A stretch of 64,000 bases of DNA from the NCBI RefSeq assembly GCF_002284575.1, contig NZ_NPKJ01000073.1:57124-121123 (forward strand), read 5' to 3'. The position numbers and the translations under genes were made by a program. Positions 7,633 to 15,768 of the stretch are shown in pieces. Every line of letters starts with the position of its first letter. Position 1 is the first letter of the stretch. This DNA comes from Mesorhizobium temperatum. GTDB taxonomy: Bacteria; Pseudomonadota; Alphaproteobacteria; Rhizobiales; Rhizobiaceae. The notes under the pieces were generated by a model. The model was not told the origin of the DNA. It saw only the letters and a list, made by a program, of their open reading frames with translations, and did no database searches.

Positions 7633-8820
7633 TCAGGAAATCACTCCGAGTTCGCGCCCGACTGCGCCGAACGCCTCGACCGCACGGTCGATGTCGGCGC
7701 TGGAATGGGCGGCCGACATTTGCGTGCGGATGCGAGCCTGGCCCTTCGGCACCACCGGAAACGAGAAGCCGATGACATAGATGCCGCGCTTCAGCATGCG
7801 CGCCGCCATCTCCTGCGCCAGTGTCGCATCGCCCAGCATGACCGGGATGATCGGATGATCGGCGCCGGCAAGCGTAAAGCCGAGCTTACCCATTTCAGAC
7901 CGGAAGTGCGCCGCATTGGCATAGAGGCGCTGACGCAGCGCATCGCCATTGCCGATCAGTTCGAAAACCCGGATCGAGGCGCCGGCGATCGCCGGCATCA
8001 GCGTGTTGGAAAACAGATAGGGACGCGAGCGCTGGCGCAACCAGTCGACCACCTGGCTCTTGGCTGATGTGTAGCCGCCCGATGCGCCGCCCAATGCCTT
8101 GCCGAGCGTGCCGGTGATGATGTCCACCCTGCCCTCGACGACACAATGCTCGGCCGAGCCGCGGCCGTTCTTGCCAACGAAGCCGACTGCATGGCTGTCA
8201 TCCACCATCACCATTGCATCGTACTTCTCGGCGAGATCGCAGACGCCCTTCAGATTGGCTATGATGCCGTCCATGGAAAATACACCATCGGTGGCGATCA
8301 GCCGAAAACGGCAATCCCTTGCCTCCTTCAGCCGCGCCTCCAGGTCAGCCATGTCGTTGTTGGCATAGCGGAAGCGCTTCGCCTTCGACAGGCGCACGCC
8401 GTCGATGATCGAGGCGTGGTTCAGCGCGTCGGAGATGACCGCATCCTCCTCGCCGAGCAGCGTCTCGAACAGGCCGCCATTGGCATCGAAGCACGAGCCG
8501 TAGAGGATCGTATCCTCCATGCCGAGAAAGCCAGAAATCGTCGCCTCGAGCTGCTTGTGCTCTTCCTGCGTGCCGCAGATGAAACGCACCGACGCCATGC
8601 CATAACCATAGCGGTCGAGCGCCTGCTTGGCCGCGTCGCGCAATTCGGCGCTGTCTGCGAGCCCGAGATAGTTGTTGGCGCAGAAATTCAGCACCTTTTC
8701 GCCGCCCACCTCGATCTCTGCCGACTGCGTGGAGGTGATCACCCGCTCGGATTTGTAGAGGCCGGCCAATTTCAGCCCTTGAAGCTCGCTGTCGATATGG
8801 GAGAGGAATGCCGCGCTCAT
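7633..8820 (-). CDS. kbl: Glycine C-acetyltransferase (2-amino-3-ketobutyrate CoA ligase)
   Basis: PLP-dependent alpha-oxoamine synthase that cleaves 2-amino-3-ketobutyrate with CoA to glycine and acetyl-CoA. The 395-residue length is standard. The family start, KVLNFCANNYLGL, is visible at residues 43-55, the DDSHAVGFVGKNGRG motif holds the cofactor Asp and His, and the PLP lysine lies in TGTLGKALGGASGG. It is first in the kbl-tdh operon. The 290 bp between it and the divergent GGDEF-EAL gene hold both promoters and no further gene. Confidence 0.97.
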   Translation of the reverse strand: MSAAFLSHIDSELQGLKLAGLYKSERVITSTQSAEIEVGGEKVLNFCANNYLGLADSAELRDAAKQALDRYGYGMASVRFICGTQEEHKQLEATISGFLGMEDTILYGSCFDANGGLFETLLGEEDAVISDALNHASIIDGVRLSKAKRFRYANNDMADLEARLKEARDCRFRLIATDGVFSMDGIIANLKGVCDLAEKYDAMVMVDDSHAVGFVGKNGRGSAEHCVVEGRVDIITGTLGKALGGASGGYTSAKSQVVDWLRQRSRPYLFSNTLMPAIAGASIRVFELIGNGDALRQRLYANAAHFRSEMGKLGFTLAGADHPIIPVMLGDATLAQEMAARMLKRGIYVIGFSFPVVPKGQARIRTQMSAAHSSADIDRAVEAFGAVGRELGVIS

Positions 8821-9110
8821 GATCAGGCCCTGTTGAGATTGAATGGACTGTCGCCCCGCGCGGGCGAAAAATCCACCGCAAAAGCGACCGCTTCGGTGAT
8901 GCGACGGCCAGTGACCAGAATGCCGCCCCAGAATGCCGCCAATGACGGATGCTCAAATGCAGGCGCGGCGCGAAAGAACGCGATAACCATTTCACGAGCT
9001 TTCCACCGCTGGCGCTGTCGTAGCTCTGTCGACTTCCAGAGCTGTTAACACTTTCAAGCCAATGGTTCTCACACCCAACAATCTGTCGGCGAGAGGGACC
9101 GCCCCAGAAA

Positions 9111-11183
9111 ATGTCGCAGCAACCGGCGCAAACCATTTCGAGCAGGCTCATACTGTTGATCAAGGCCGGCTATTGGCTGGCGCTGCTGATCATTGCAGCC
9201 ATGGTGATGGCCTCCTTCATCCTTCTCCAGCAGATGATGGCTGCCCAGCGGCACGACGATACGCTGCTCGATATTGTCGGCACGCAAAAGGCGCTGTCGC
9301 AACGCATTGTCTTCCTTGCCAACGCGGCCGGTGCTGCTTCGCGCAACCAACAACCGGCTCTGGTCACCGCATTCAAACAGGCCACGGCGGAGTTCGAGAG
9401 GAACTACGACCTTCTGCTCGAGCGGGTCGTCGCCGACCTGGCGTCACCGGCAAGGTTCGATCCAAAATCAGTCGAGAGCGTGCTTTTCGCCAAGCCGTTT
9501 CATCTCGATTACTTCTCGGTCGGGCTTATCGCCAACGGCGAACGCCTGGTTTCGGCGTTTGAATCGCAATTCGGTATGGCCGATAATGGTGGCTACAAGG
9601 GCGGCGGCGAACGCGTCAACCTCGACGCTTCCATCGCCAATGCGACCCTGTCGGGCTATGCGGCACTCGGCCAGCGCATCAGCGCCCATGCCGATGCACG
9701 ATCGGAAACACTTCTCGATCTCCATCGAACGCTGTTCTACACCACCATCGGCGTCATCGTGCTGGTGGCACTTTTCATCTTCAGGCCGATGTCGAACGCC
9801 ATTCTGCGCAAGACGCATGAACTGATCGATGCCCGCAATTCCATGGCCTTCATCGCCGTGCATGACGGCCTTACCGGCCTGCACAACCGCACCTTCCTGA
9901 CCGACCATTTTGATACGCTGATCAAGGGAGCACAGCGCCGGCGAGAGCGGCTTGCGGCGGTCCACCTCGACCTCGACCGGTTCAAGCAGATCAACGACAC
10001 GCTTGGCCACGCCGCCGGCGACTATGTGCTGGTGGCGACGGCGCAGCGCATGCGCGATTCCTGCCGGGCGTCGGATCTCTGCGTGCGTCTCGGCAGCGAT
10101 GAGTTCGTAATGATCCTCAATGGTGCCGGCGGCACCGAGGACATCAACATGGTCGCCAGGCGCGTCCTGACGCAGATCAACGAACCGATCGTCTTTCGGG
10201 GCACGACCATCCTTCCGGGCGCCAGCGCCGGCGTCGCCGTCTATCCGGTCGACGCCGACAATGCGCAAGATCTGCTCGTCCATGCCGACCTCGCGCTCCA
10301 CTCCGCCAAGAAGCAGAGTGGCGGCAGCCTCTCATTCTTCTCCGAGGAGTTGCGGCATGAACTCGATTTCCGCAAGCAGCTCGAGCATGACATTAGGATC
10401 GCGATCGCGGAGAAGGCGTTCCAGGTTTATTTCCAGCCGCAGGTTTCGTTGTCGAACGGTACGATCAGCGGCATCGAGGCGCTGGTTCGCTGGAAACATG
10501 CCGAGCGCGGCATGATCGCACCGGGCGAATTCATTCCCGTCGCCGAAAAATGCGGACTCATGCCAGCGATCGGCCGCATCGTCATCGCCAAAGCAATCAG
10601 CGAGGCGGCCGAGTGGAACCGCGCCGGTGTTGCCTTTGGACGGCTCGCCGTCAACGTGTCCGGCTCCGAACTGCGTGAGCCCGATTTCGACGCCTTCCTC
10701 TTCGGCGTGATGGAAAAAACTGGCCTGCCGCCACAAAAACTTTCGCTGGAAATCGTCGAATCCGTCATTCTCGACGACGAGAAGACCGGCATAGCGGCAA
10801 AGCTGCGGCACATCCGCGCCGCCGGTGTTCATCTCGAACTCGACGATTTCGGCACCGGCTACGCGTCGCTCAGCCACGTCAACCCGAACGAGATCGACCG
10901 GCTGAAGATCGATCGCCGCTTCGTCCAGAACATCAATGAGAATGACGACAACACCAAGATCGTGCGGGCCATCACCGAACTCGCCCGCGGCCTCGGCATC
11001 TCGATCGTCGCCGAGGGCGCCGAAACCGAGGCCGAGCTCGATTCGCTGATGGCGATCGGCTGCGACCAGGTGCAGGGCTATTCCATCGCCTTCCCGATGC
11101 CGCAGGACACGGCACGCGAATGGCTGGTCGCGCGGGCGCCGAAGAAAGCCAGGCTAACGCTGCTGCGGGGAAGCCGGGCGTAA
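9111..11183 (+). CDS. Membrane GGDEF-EAL protein with PilJ-like sensor domain
   Basis: A 690-residue cyclic-di-GMP protein. Residues about 15-42 form a first membrane helix; the following periplasmic part contains GTQKALSQRIVFLANAA, resembling PilJ/NIT sensor domains; a second helix is at about 205-228. The GGDEF domain (about 245-405) begins HDGLTGLHNR, but its active-site motif reads GSDEF in place of GGDEF, so cyclase activity is doubtful. The EAL domain (about 430-670) looks complete: IEALVRW, DDFGTGYASLSH, KIDRRFVQ and EGAETEAEL. Best call is a phosphodiesterase, possibly GTP-regulated, controlling motility or attachment. It stands alone. Confidence 0.92.
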   Translation: MSQQPAQTISSRLILLIKAGYWLALLIIAAMVMASFILLQQMMAAQRHDDTLLDIVGTQKALSQRIVFLANAAGAASRNQQPALVTAFKQATAEFERNYDLLLERVVADLASPARFDPKSVESVLFAKPFHLDYFSVGLIANGERLVSAFESQFGMADNGGYKGGGERVNLDASIANATLSGYAALGQRISAHADARSETLLDLHRTLFYTTIGVIVLVALFIFRPMSNAILRKTHELIDARNSMAFIAVHDGLTGLHNRTFLTDHFDTLIKGAQRRRERLAAVHLDLDRFKQINDTLGHAAGDYVLVATAQRMRDSCRASDLCVRLGSDEFVMILNGAGGTEDINMVARRVLTQINEPIVFRGTTILPGASAGVAVYPVDADNAQDLLVHADLALHSAKKQSGGSLSFFSEELRHELDFRKQLEHDIRIAIAEKAFQVYFQPQVSLSNGTISGIEALVRWKHAERGMIAPGEFIPVAEKCGLMPAIGRIVIAKAISEAAEWNRAGVAFGRLAVNVSGSELREPDFDAFLFGVMEKTGLPPQKLSLEIVESVILDDEKTGIAAKLRHIRAAGVHLELDDFGTGYASLSHVNPNEIDRLKIDRRFVQNINENDDNTKIVRAITELARGLGISIVAEGAETEAELDSLMAIGCDQVQGYSIAFPMPQDTAREWLVARAPKKARLTLLRGSRA

Positions 11184-11237
11184 GGCGCCAACCTTGACAT
11201 GCCGCTTCGGAAGTGGCGGCCTGACGGGTGAGTCCGG

Positions 11238-11690
11238 CTAAGGTGCCGCCGACTGTCCCAATGGTGGCAAATTCTTCAGCGGATTGAGCATCGGCACCCC
11301 AAGCGGTGCAAAATGACGCTCGTTGTCCGTCAGTATCGTCAAACCGTGGACCTCGGCCGTCGCGGCGATCGCTATGTCTTCGAACCCTGGCCGATGCGCC
11401 CTTGCCCGATCAAGGATGACCCCGGCGGCATGTGCGGCGCGCAAATCGAAGGGAAGAACCCTCTCTCCATAAAGGTGCTCGACCGCTTGCCACCAGTTGC
11501 GTAGCAAATCCGCCTTTGTCGTCGCACCCTCGCGCTCGGCCTTCGCTATCCCTGCAGCGATTTCGGATACAGTGACAACGGACAGGAACAGGTATTCGCT
11601 GGCTTTGTCGAGCCATGTTGCCAGCGCTGCCCGATCAGCCTTCTTGGCCGGAGCGATTGCCGAGATGATGTTGGTGTCCAACAGAAACAT
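11238..11690 (-). CDS. PIN-domain ribonuclease toxin (VapC)
   Basis: About 150 residues, expected to be an RNase toxin. PIN acidic residues are visible: Asp in MFLLDTNIISAI, Glu in VVTVSEIAAGIAKAE, and Asp in GFEDIAIAATA and ILTDNERHF. I chose the ATG at 11690 because PIN toxins usually begin only a few residues before LLDTN; a TTG at 11699 is also in frame. It lies 18 bp after the antitoxin gene, so the two form an operon read from the operator at 11965-11987. It is not closely similar to the PIN protein at 1152-1529. Confidence 0.9.
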   Translation of the reverse strand: MFLLDTNIISAIAPAKKADRAALATWLDKASEYLFLSVVTVSEIAAGIAKAEREGATTKADLLRNWWQAVEHLYGERVLPFDLRAAHAAGVILDRARAHRPGFEDIAIAATAEVHGLTILTDNERHFAPLGVPMLNPLKNLPPLGQSAAP

Positions 11691-11708
11691 CAGGACCAAT
11701 CGACCGCG

Positions 11709-11951
11709 TTACAACGCAACCTTGCGAACCTGTTTGCGGGAACGGGGAGGAATATCGCCTTTGTCACCGGGAAAAGTCGCTAGCAATTGTCCGAAGCTAG
11801 GCACCCGCGACAGCCGTTCGTAGTCTTCGAACGACAGGATCACGGCCTGCTTGCGCCCGTGACGCGTGATGACGGCAGGTTCTCCCGCGACGGCCTGATC
11901 GACCACCGCCGAAAGCGTAGCCTTGGCATCCTTCAACTGAATTTCGCGCAT
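11709..11951 (-). CDS. Type II antitoxin, Phd/YefM family
   Basis: About 80 residues starting MREIQLKDAKATLSAVVDQ, followed by the family motif GEPAVITRHGRKQAVILS and the FEDYERL stretch common to this group. The start at ATG 11951 is chosen because upstream in-frame codons run through a perfect palindrome at 11965-11987, which must be non-coding operator. It represses the operon and neutralises the PIN toxin next to it. The C-terminal tail is basic (PPRSRKQVRKVAL), in contrast to the acidic tail of the antitoxin at 931-1155. Confidence 0.9.
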   Translation of the reverse strand: MREIQLKDAKATLSAVVDQAVAGEPAVITRHGRKQAVILSFEDYERLSRVPSFGQLLATFPGDKGDIPPRSRKQVRKVAL

Positions 11952-11964
11952 GCTGTTGCTCCAG

Positions 11965-11987
11965 TTTATGACCACTGTGGTCATAAA
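11965..11987 (-). promoter_or_regulatory. Perfect palindromic operator of toxin-antitoxin operon 2
   Basis: TTTATGACCAC (11965-11975) and GTGGTCATAAA (11977-11987) are exact complements around one central base, 14 bp before the antitoxin start. The inner half-site TTATGACC is identical to that at 896-903, but the two halves are 3 bp closer together here. Probable autoregulatory antitoxin site. Confidence 0.8.
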
Positions 11988-12030
11988 TAGCATCGCGAGC
12001 CCACTGAAACAATACGTCCGACAGTTGGGA

Positions 12031-12456
12031 TCAATCGACATTCGCCCGCAGCGCCGCCAGGACTTCCGCGAACTCCGCCAGCCTGTCGTCGGACAACCCG
12101 GTCCGCAGCCGCTTGTCGAAGGCAAGAGCCGCCGTGCGCAATTTCAGGAACAGCGCCTCTCCGGCTTCAGTCAGTTCGACCTGGTGAACCCGGCGGTTTT
12201 CCGGATCGCGGCGTCGGGTCAGCAGGCCTTGCGTCTCCATCGCGTTCAGATGGTGGGTCAGCGTCGCGCCTTGGATTCCGATCATGCCGGCGAGCTCGCG
12301 CTGGTTGGCCAGCTCGCGCGACTTGATCGACAACAGAGTGACCCAGACCGGCAGCGTGCCGCCCGCCTCGACCAAGGCAGCGTCGAAGGCCTGTGCGACA
12401 AGCTTTGCGGTGCGGGCGAGATTCATCCCGACTGGCGGGCGGTCAAAGGGCGTCAT
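12031..12456 (-). CDS. MarR family transcriptional regulator
   Basis: A 141-residue winged-helix regulator. The recognition part is seen in ELAGMIGIQGATLTHHLNAMETQGLL and the wing in RRRDPENRRVHQVELTEAG. It is divergent from a four-helix membrane protein gene, with a combined direct and inverted repeat at 12510-12535 between them, so it most likely controls that gene and itself. The ligand is unknown. Confidence 0.9.
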   Translation of the reverse strand: MTPFDRPPVGMNLARTAKLVAQAFDAALVEAGGTLPVWVTLLSIKSRELANQRELAGMIGIQGATLTHHLNAMETQGLLTRRRDPENRRVHQVELTEAGEALFLKLRTAALAFDKRLRTGLSDDRLAEFAEVLAALRANVD

Positions 12457-12509
12457 GATCCGACACTAGAGCAAGGGAAAGACCGATGGAACTGGCCCAT
12501 GACGTTATA

Positions 12510-12535
12510 TTGACATCTAATCATTTGATATCTAA
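12510..12535. promoter_or_regulatory. MarR operator overlapping the membrane-protein promoter
   Basis: TTGACATCTAA (12510-12520) is repeated as TTGATATCTAA (12525-12535), and the same stretch forms an imperfect 21-bp palindrome at 12512-12532. The first TTGACA is also placed as a -35 hexamer for the plus-strand gene, with TAACTT 17 bp on. Repressor binding here would block the promoter. Function inferred. Confidence 0.65.
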
Positions 12536-12573
12536 CTTTATGGTACGCGGTGGGAAAAGGAGGAAATGCGGTC

Positions 12574-12981
12574 ATGCAATATGTCTACATCATCGTCCTC
12601 GGCCTCCACGTCATGGCCGGTGTGTTCTGGGCCGGAACGACCATCGCTGTCGCCCGCGATCCGGAGATCCGGATCGAACGGTTTTTCCGGCCGCAAATGG
12701 GTGCGGCCGGGATGGTTTTCCTGACCGGCGCTCTGCTCTGGTATTTCTTCCACGGCGGCTACTTCGGTTCGATGGAAATGGTTCTGGCGCTGGGTATCGC
12801 GACAGCCTTGATTGCCGGCGGCGTCCAGGGCGCGCTCGTCGGCTCGGCAAGCAGGCAGCTTGCCGGCACTGACGCAGCGACGGAAACCCAGCTGCGCGCG
12901 AAGATGACACGAGGCGAACGCATCGCCGGCGGGCTGCTGGTCATCACAGTGCTCTGCATGGCCACCGCCAGGTTGTTTTGA
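12574..12981 (+). CDS. Four-helix membrane protein (CopD/DUF2269-like), function unknown
   Basis: About 135 residues with four hydrophobic segments, roughly at residues 4-24, 44-62, 70-92 and 116-134. The first has the pattern HVMAGVFWAGTTIA seen in CopD-like and DUF2269-like membrane proteins. The start at ATG 12574 follows an AGGAGG ten bases upstream; a GTG at 12550 lies before that site and is rejected. The gene is controlled, by position, by the divergent MarR protein. Transport or redox roles are possible but not shown. Confidence 0.7.
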   Translation: MQYVYIIVLGLHVMAGVFWAGTTIAVARDPEIRIERFFRPQMGAAGMVFLTGALLWYFFHGGYFGSMEMVLALGIATALIAGGVQGALVGSASRQLAGTDAATETQLRAKMTRGERIAGGLLVITVLCMATARLF

Positions 12982-13122
12982 GCGGGGCCTGCCGCAATCT
13001 CAGCTTAAAGATCGTACGGTGTCTGGCGGCAAGCCGGCGGCGTGCGCGGCGCGCAGATCGGACCAACGTGCCTGGTGGCTCTCCGTGCGGAGGTTGGGCT
13101 GCGCGCCACCAATCAACAGTCC

Positions 13123-15168
13123 TCAGATCCGCAATCCGAACCTGATGCCGTCATAGATTGCGGCGTGGATATTGCGCGAGGCGACCGCATCGCCGATGCG
13201 GAAGAGCACGAAACCACCTTGAGGATTGCGCGCCGGAAAAATGTCGCCACCACTGACCAGCCGCTCGTAATCGACCGCGCCGCCGTTCTTCGACAGCGGT
13301 TTCAGTGCCAGATAGAGATCATCGAGCGGCAGCGTGCCGTGCTCGACCACCACCTGATCGACCCGCCGTTCGCCACGCCAGCCGTCGGCAAAGTCTGAGC
13401 CGAGCTCCGCAACCAGCTGATTGCCCTCGCGCCGAACCGAACGCAGCCGGGTGTTGATGGTGATGGTGACGCCTTTTTCCTGGAAGGCGCGCATATAGGG
13501 CACGTGGTTCATGCCGCCCATTTCCGGGGCGAAGAAGCGTTCGGGCGAAACCAGCTCAAGCTTTGCACCGCTATTGGCGATCAATTCGGCGGCACCCATG
13601 CCCTGATGGCCGCCATTGTCGTCGTAGAGCAGCACGTTCTCGGCCGGTTTGATGCTACCGGCCATGATATCCCAGCTCGAAGTGACGAGGTTGTCGCCCG
13701 CAGCCAGCGGCGGGTTCTGCGGCAGGCCGCCGGTGGCGACCACCACCACGTCCGGCGACAGCGCCAGAACATCGTCCTTCTCCGCCCAGGTGTCGTAGCG
13801 GATCTCGACGCCGAGCCGGCCGAGTTCGGCCAACCGCCAGTCGATGATGCCGATCAGCTCCTTGCGGCGCGGGTTTTGCGTCGCCAGCCGAACCTGGCCG
13901 CCGGCTTGGCTCGATGCTTCCAGCACCGTCACCTGGTGACCGCGCTCGGCCGCGACACGCGCCGCCTCCAGACCGCCGGCCCCAGCGCCGACAACGACCA
14001 CGTTTCGCTTCGGTCCCTCGGTCCTCGGGATGATGTGCGGAATATCAGCCTCGCGGCCGGTTGCGGCATTGTGGATGCACAGCGCCTCGCCGCCCTCATA
14101 GATGCGGTCGAGGCAGTAAGTGGCGCCGACGCAAGGGCGGATTTCGTGCTCGCGGCCCTCCATCACCTTCCGAACGATATGCGGATCGGCCATGTGGGCG
14201 CGGGTCATGCCGACCATGTCGAGCTTGCCGGTGGCGATGGCGTGACGCGCGGTGGCGACATCGGCAATCCGCGCCGCATGGAAGGTCGGGAATTTCGTCG
14301 CCGCCCTCACCTCGCCGGCGAAGTCGAGATGCGGCGACGACCGCATGCCGGTCACCGGGATGACTTTGGTCAGCGCGGCATCGGTTTCGATCGAGCCGCG
14401 GATGATGTTGAGGAAGTCGACCTTGCCGGACCCCGCCAGCCGTCTGGCGATCTCGACGCCTTCCTGTTTCGAAAGGCCCTTCTCAAAATCCTCGTCGGCG
14501 ACCATGCGGATGCCGACGACAAATTTGTCGCCGACCGCTGCCCGCACGGCGTCAAGCACCATGCCGGTGAAGCGCAAGCGGTTGTCGAGCGAACCGCCGA
14601 AATCGTCGTCGCGCTGGTTGGTGGCGGGCGACCAGAAGCCGTCCATCAGGTGGCCATAGGCCTCGAACTCGATCCCGTCGAGGCCGGCGGCCTGGCAGCG
14701 CTGCGCAGCGGCGGCGTAGTCGGCGACGATGCGCTCGATATCCCAGTCCTCGATGGTCTTGGGGAAGGCGCGGTGCGCCGGCTCGCGTACAGGCGAGGCG
14801 GATAGCACCGGCAGCCAGTCGGCCTTGTTCCAGCCGGTGCGGCGGCCGAGATGGGTGATCTGGATCATCACCTTGCAGTCATGCTCGTGGCAGGCATCGG
14901 CGAGCTCGGTGAGCCAGGGCACGATGTGGTCGTCATAGGCATGCAGATTGCCAAAGGCGGCAGGGCTGTCGCGCGAGACGATCGCCGAACCGGCAGTCAT
15001 GGTCAGCGCCATGCCGCCTTTGGCCTTTTCGGCATGGTAGAGCCGGTAGCGCTCTTTCGGCATGCCGTCCTCGGAATAGGCCGGCTCATGACTGGTCGAC
15101 ATGACCCGGTTCTTCAGCGTCAGGTGTTTTAGCTTATAAGGCTGGAGAAGCGGATCGTTGGTGGTCAT
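13123..15168 (-). CDS. Trimethylamine-dehydrogenase-like flavoprotein (old yellow enzyme fused to FAD/NAD domain)
   Basis: A 681-residue two-domain oxidoreductase. Residues 1-370 are an old-yellow-enzyme TIM barrel (LKHLTLKNRVMSTSHE, IQITHLGRRTGW); residues 385-681 hold a dinucleotide domain starting VVVVGAGAGGLEAARVAAERG minus its first residue, and a second nucleotide site. Relatives demethylate amines (trimethylamine, dimethylglycine, stachydrine) or reduce dienoyl-CoA. The Fe-S loop shows only three Cys, spaced C-x5-C-x11-C, where the family has four. With the nearby MttB homologue and solute-binding protein, an amine demethylase role is likely. A strong AGGAAG precedes the ATG at 15168. 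Divergent from queF. Confidence 0.85.
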   Translation of the reverse strand: MTTNDPLLQPYKLKHLTLKNRVMSTSHEPAYSEDGMPKERYRLYHAEKAKGGMALTMTAGSAIVSRDSPAAFGNLHAYDDHIVPWLTELADACHEHDCKVMIQITHLGRRTGWNKADWLPVLSASPVREPAHRAFPKTIEDWDIERIVADYAAAAQRCQAAGLDGIEFEAYGHLMDGFWSPATNQRDDDFGGSLDNRLRFTGMVLDAVRAAVGDKFVVGIRMVADEDFEKGLSKQEGVEIARRLAGSGKVDFLNIIRGSIETDAALTKVIPVTGMRSSPHLDFAGEVRAATKFPTFHAARIADVATARHAIATGKLDMVGMTRAHMADPHIVRKVMEGREHEIRPCVGATYCLDRIYEGGEALCIHNAATGREADIPHIIPRTEGPKRNVVVVGAGAGGLEAARVAAERGHQVTVLEASSQAGGQVRLATQNPRRKELIGIIDWRLAELGRLGVEIRYDTWAEKDDVLALSPDVVVVATGGLPQNPPLAAGDNLVTSSWDIMAGSIKPAENVLLYDDNGGHQGMGAAELIANSGAKLELVSPERFFAPEMGGMNHVPYMRAFQEKGVTITINTRLRSVRREGNQLVAELGSDFADGWRGERRVDQVVVEHGTLPLDDLYLALKPLSKNGGAVDYERLVSGGDIFPARNPQGGFVLFRIGDAVASRNIHAAIYDGIRFGLRI

Positions 15169-15220
15169 CGTCTTCCTGCTGTTTCAAATTGTGCTAAAGA
15201 GCGGCAAATTTTTGTTTTTA

Positions 15221-15263
15221 CGCTCGTTGTCCCAACACCGCTGCGCAGTTTGGGCGACGTGCA
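15221..15263. repeat. Dispersed palindromic repeat in the queF leader
   Basis: An imperfect hairpin with CCCAA / TTGGG arms around CACCGCTGCGCAG, preceded by a T-rich stretch. It matches the more perfect copy at 43818-43866 in sequence (CCGCTGCGCA core, GGGCGAC-TGCA tail). It ends just before the queF ribosome-binding site AAGGAA. Confidence 0.7.
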
Positions 15264-15278
15264 GCAAGGAATCCGCCC

Positions 15279-15740
15279 ATGACCGATACGAAAAACCTTA
15301 CCCAGCTCGGTACCAACGTCGAGGCGCCACAGAGCCCTGAAGCGGCAGTGCTGGAAACCGTGCCGTTTTCGCGCGGCGACGGGCCGCCGGCCATCGTTCG
15401 CTTCACCTGCCCGGAATTCACCTCGCTCTGTCCGGTCACCGGCCAGCCGGACTTCGCCCATATCGTCATCGACTATGCGCCCGATGCAGTGCTGGTGGAG
15501 TCGAAGTCGCTCAAGCTGTTCATGACCTCGTTTCGTAACCATGGCGCCTTCCATGAAGAGTGCACCGTCATGATCGGCCGCCGCATTGTCGCCGCGACCA
15601 AGCCGCTGTGGTTGCGCATTGGCGGCTATTGGTATCCGCGCGGCGGCATTCCGATCGACGTGTTCTGGCAAACCGGCGCGCCGCCGGAAGGCGCCTGGCT
15701 GCCCGACACCGGCGTGGCGCCCTATCGTGGCCGGGGTTGA
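15279..15740 (+). CDS. queF: NADPH-dependent 7-cyano-7-deazaguanine reductase (preQ1 synthase)
   Basis: Unimodular QueF of 153 residues, reducing preQ0 to preQ1 in queuosine tRNA-modification. The catalytic Cys lies in TSLCPVTGQPDFAH, with the active-site Asp shortly after, and the NADPH-binding motif is ESKSLKLFMTSFRNHG. The ATG at 15279 has AAGGAA upstream. It sits alone on the plus strand between genes of the amine locus and is functionally separate from them. No riboswitch was recognised in the short leader, which is mostly a dispersed repeat hairpin. Confidence 0.96.
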   Translation: MTDTKNLTQLGTNVEAPQSPEAAVLETVPFSRGDGPPAIVRFTCPEFTSLCPVTGQPDFAHIVIDYAPDAVLVESKSLKLFMTSFRNHGAFHEECTVMIGRRIVAATKPLWLRIGGYWYPRGGIPIDVFWQTGAPPEGAWLPDTGVAPYRGRG

Positions 15741-15768
15741 ACCGGATCCGTCGCGCAAGTCCATAGCA

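Noticed and set aside
8821..9110. Rho-independent terminator near the kbl start (CG-rich hairpin followed by AAAAA)
   Set aside because: On neither strand is the hairpin followed by a T-tract in the right direction for an adjacent gene end.
15169..15278. preQ1 riboswitch in front of queF
   Set aside because: The only hairpin belongs to a dispersed repeat family also found at unrelated places.
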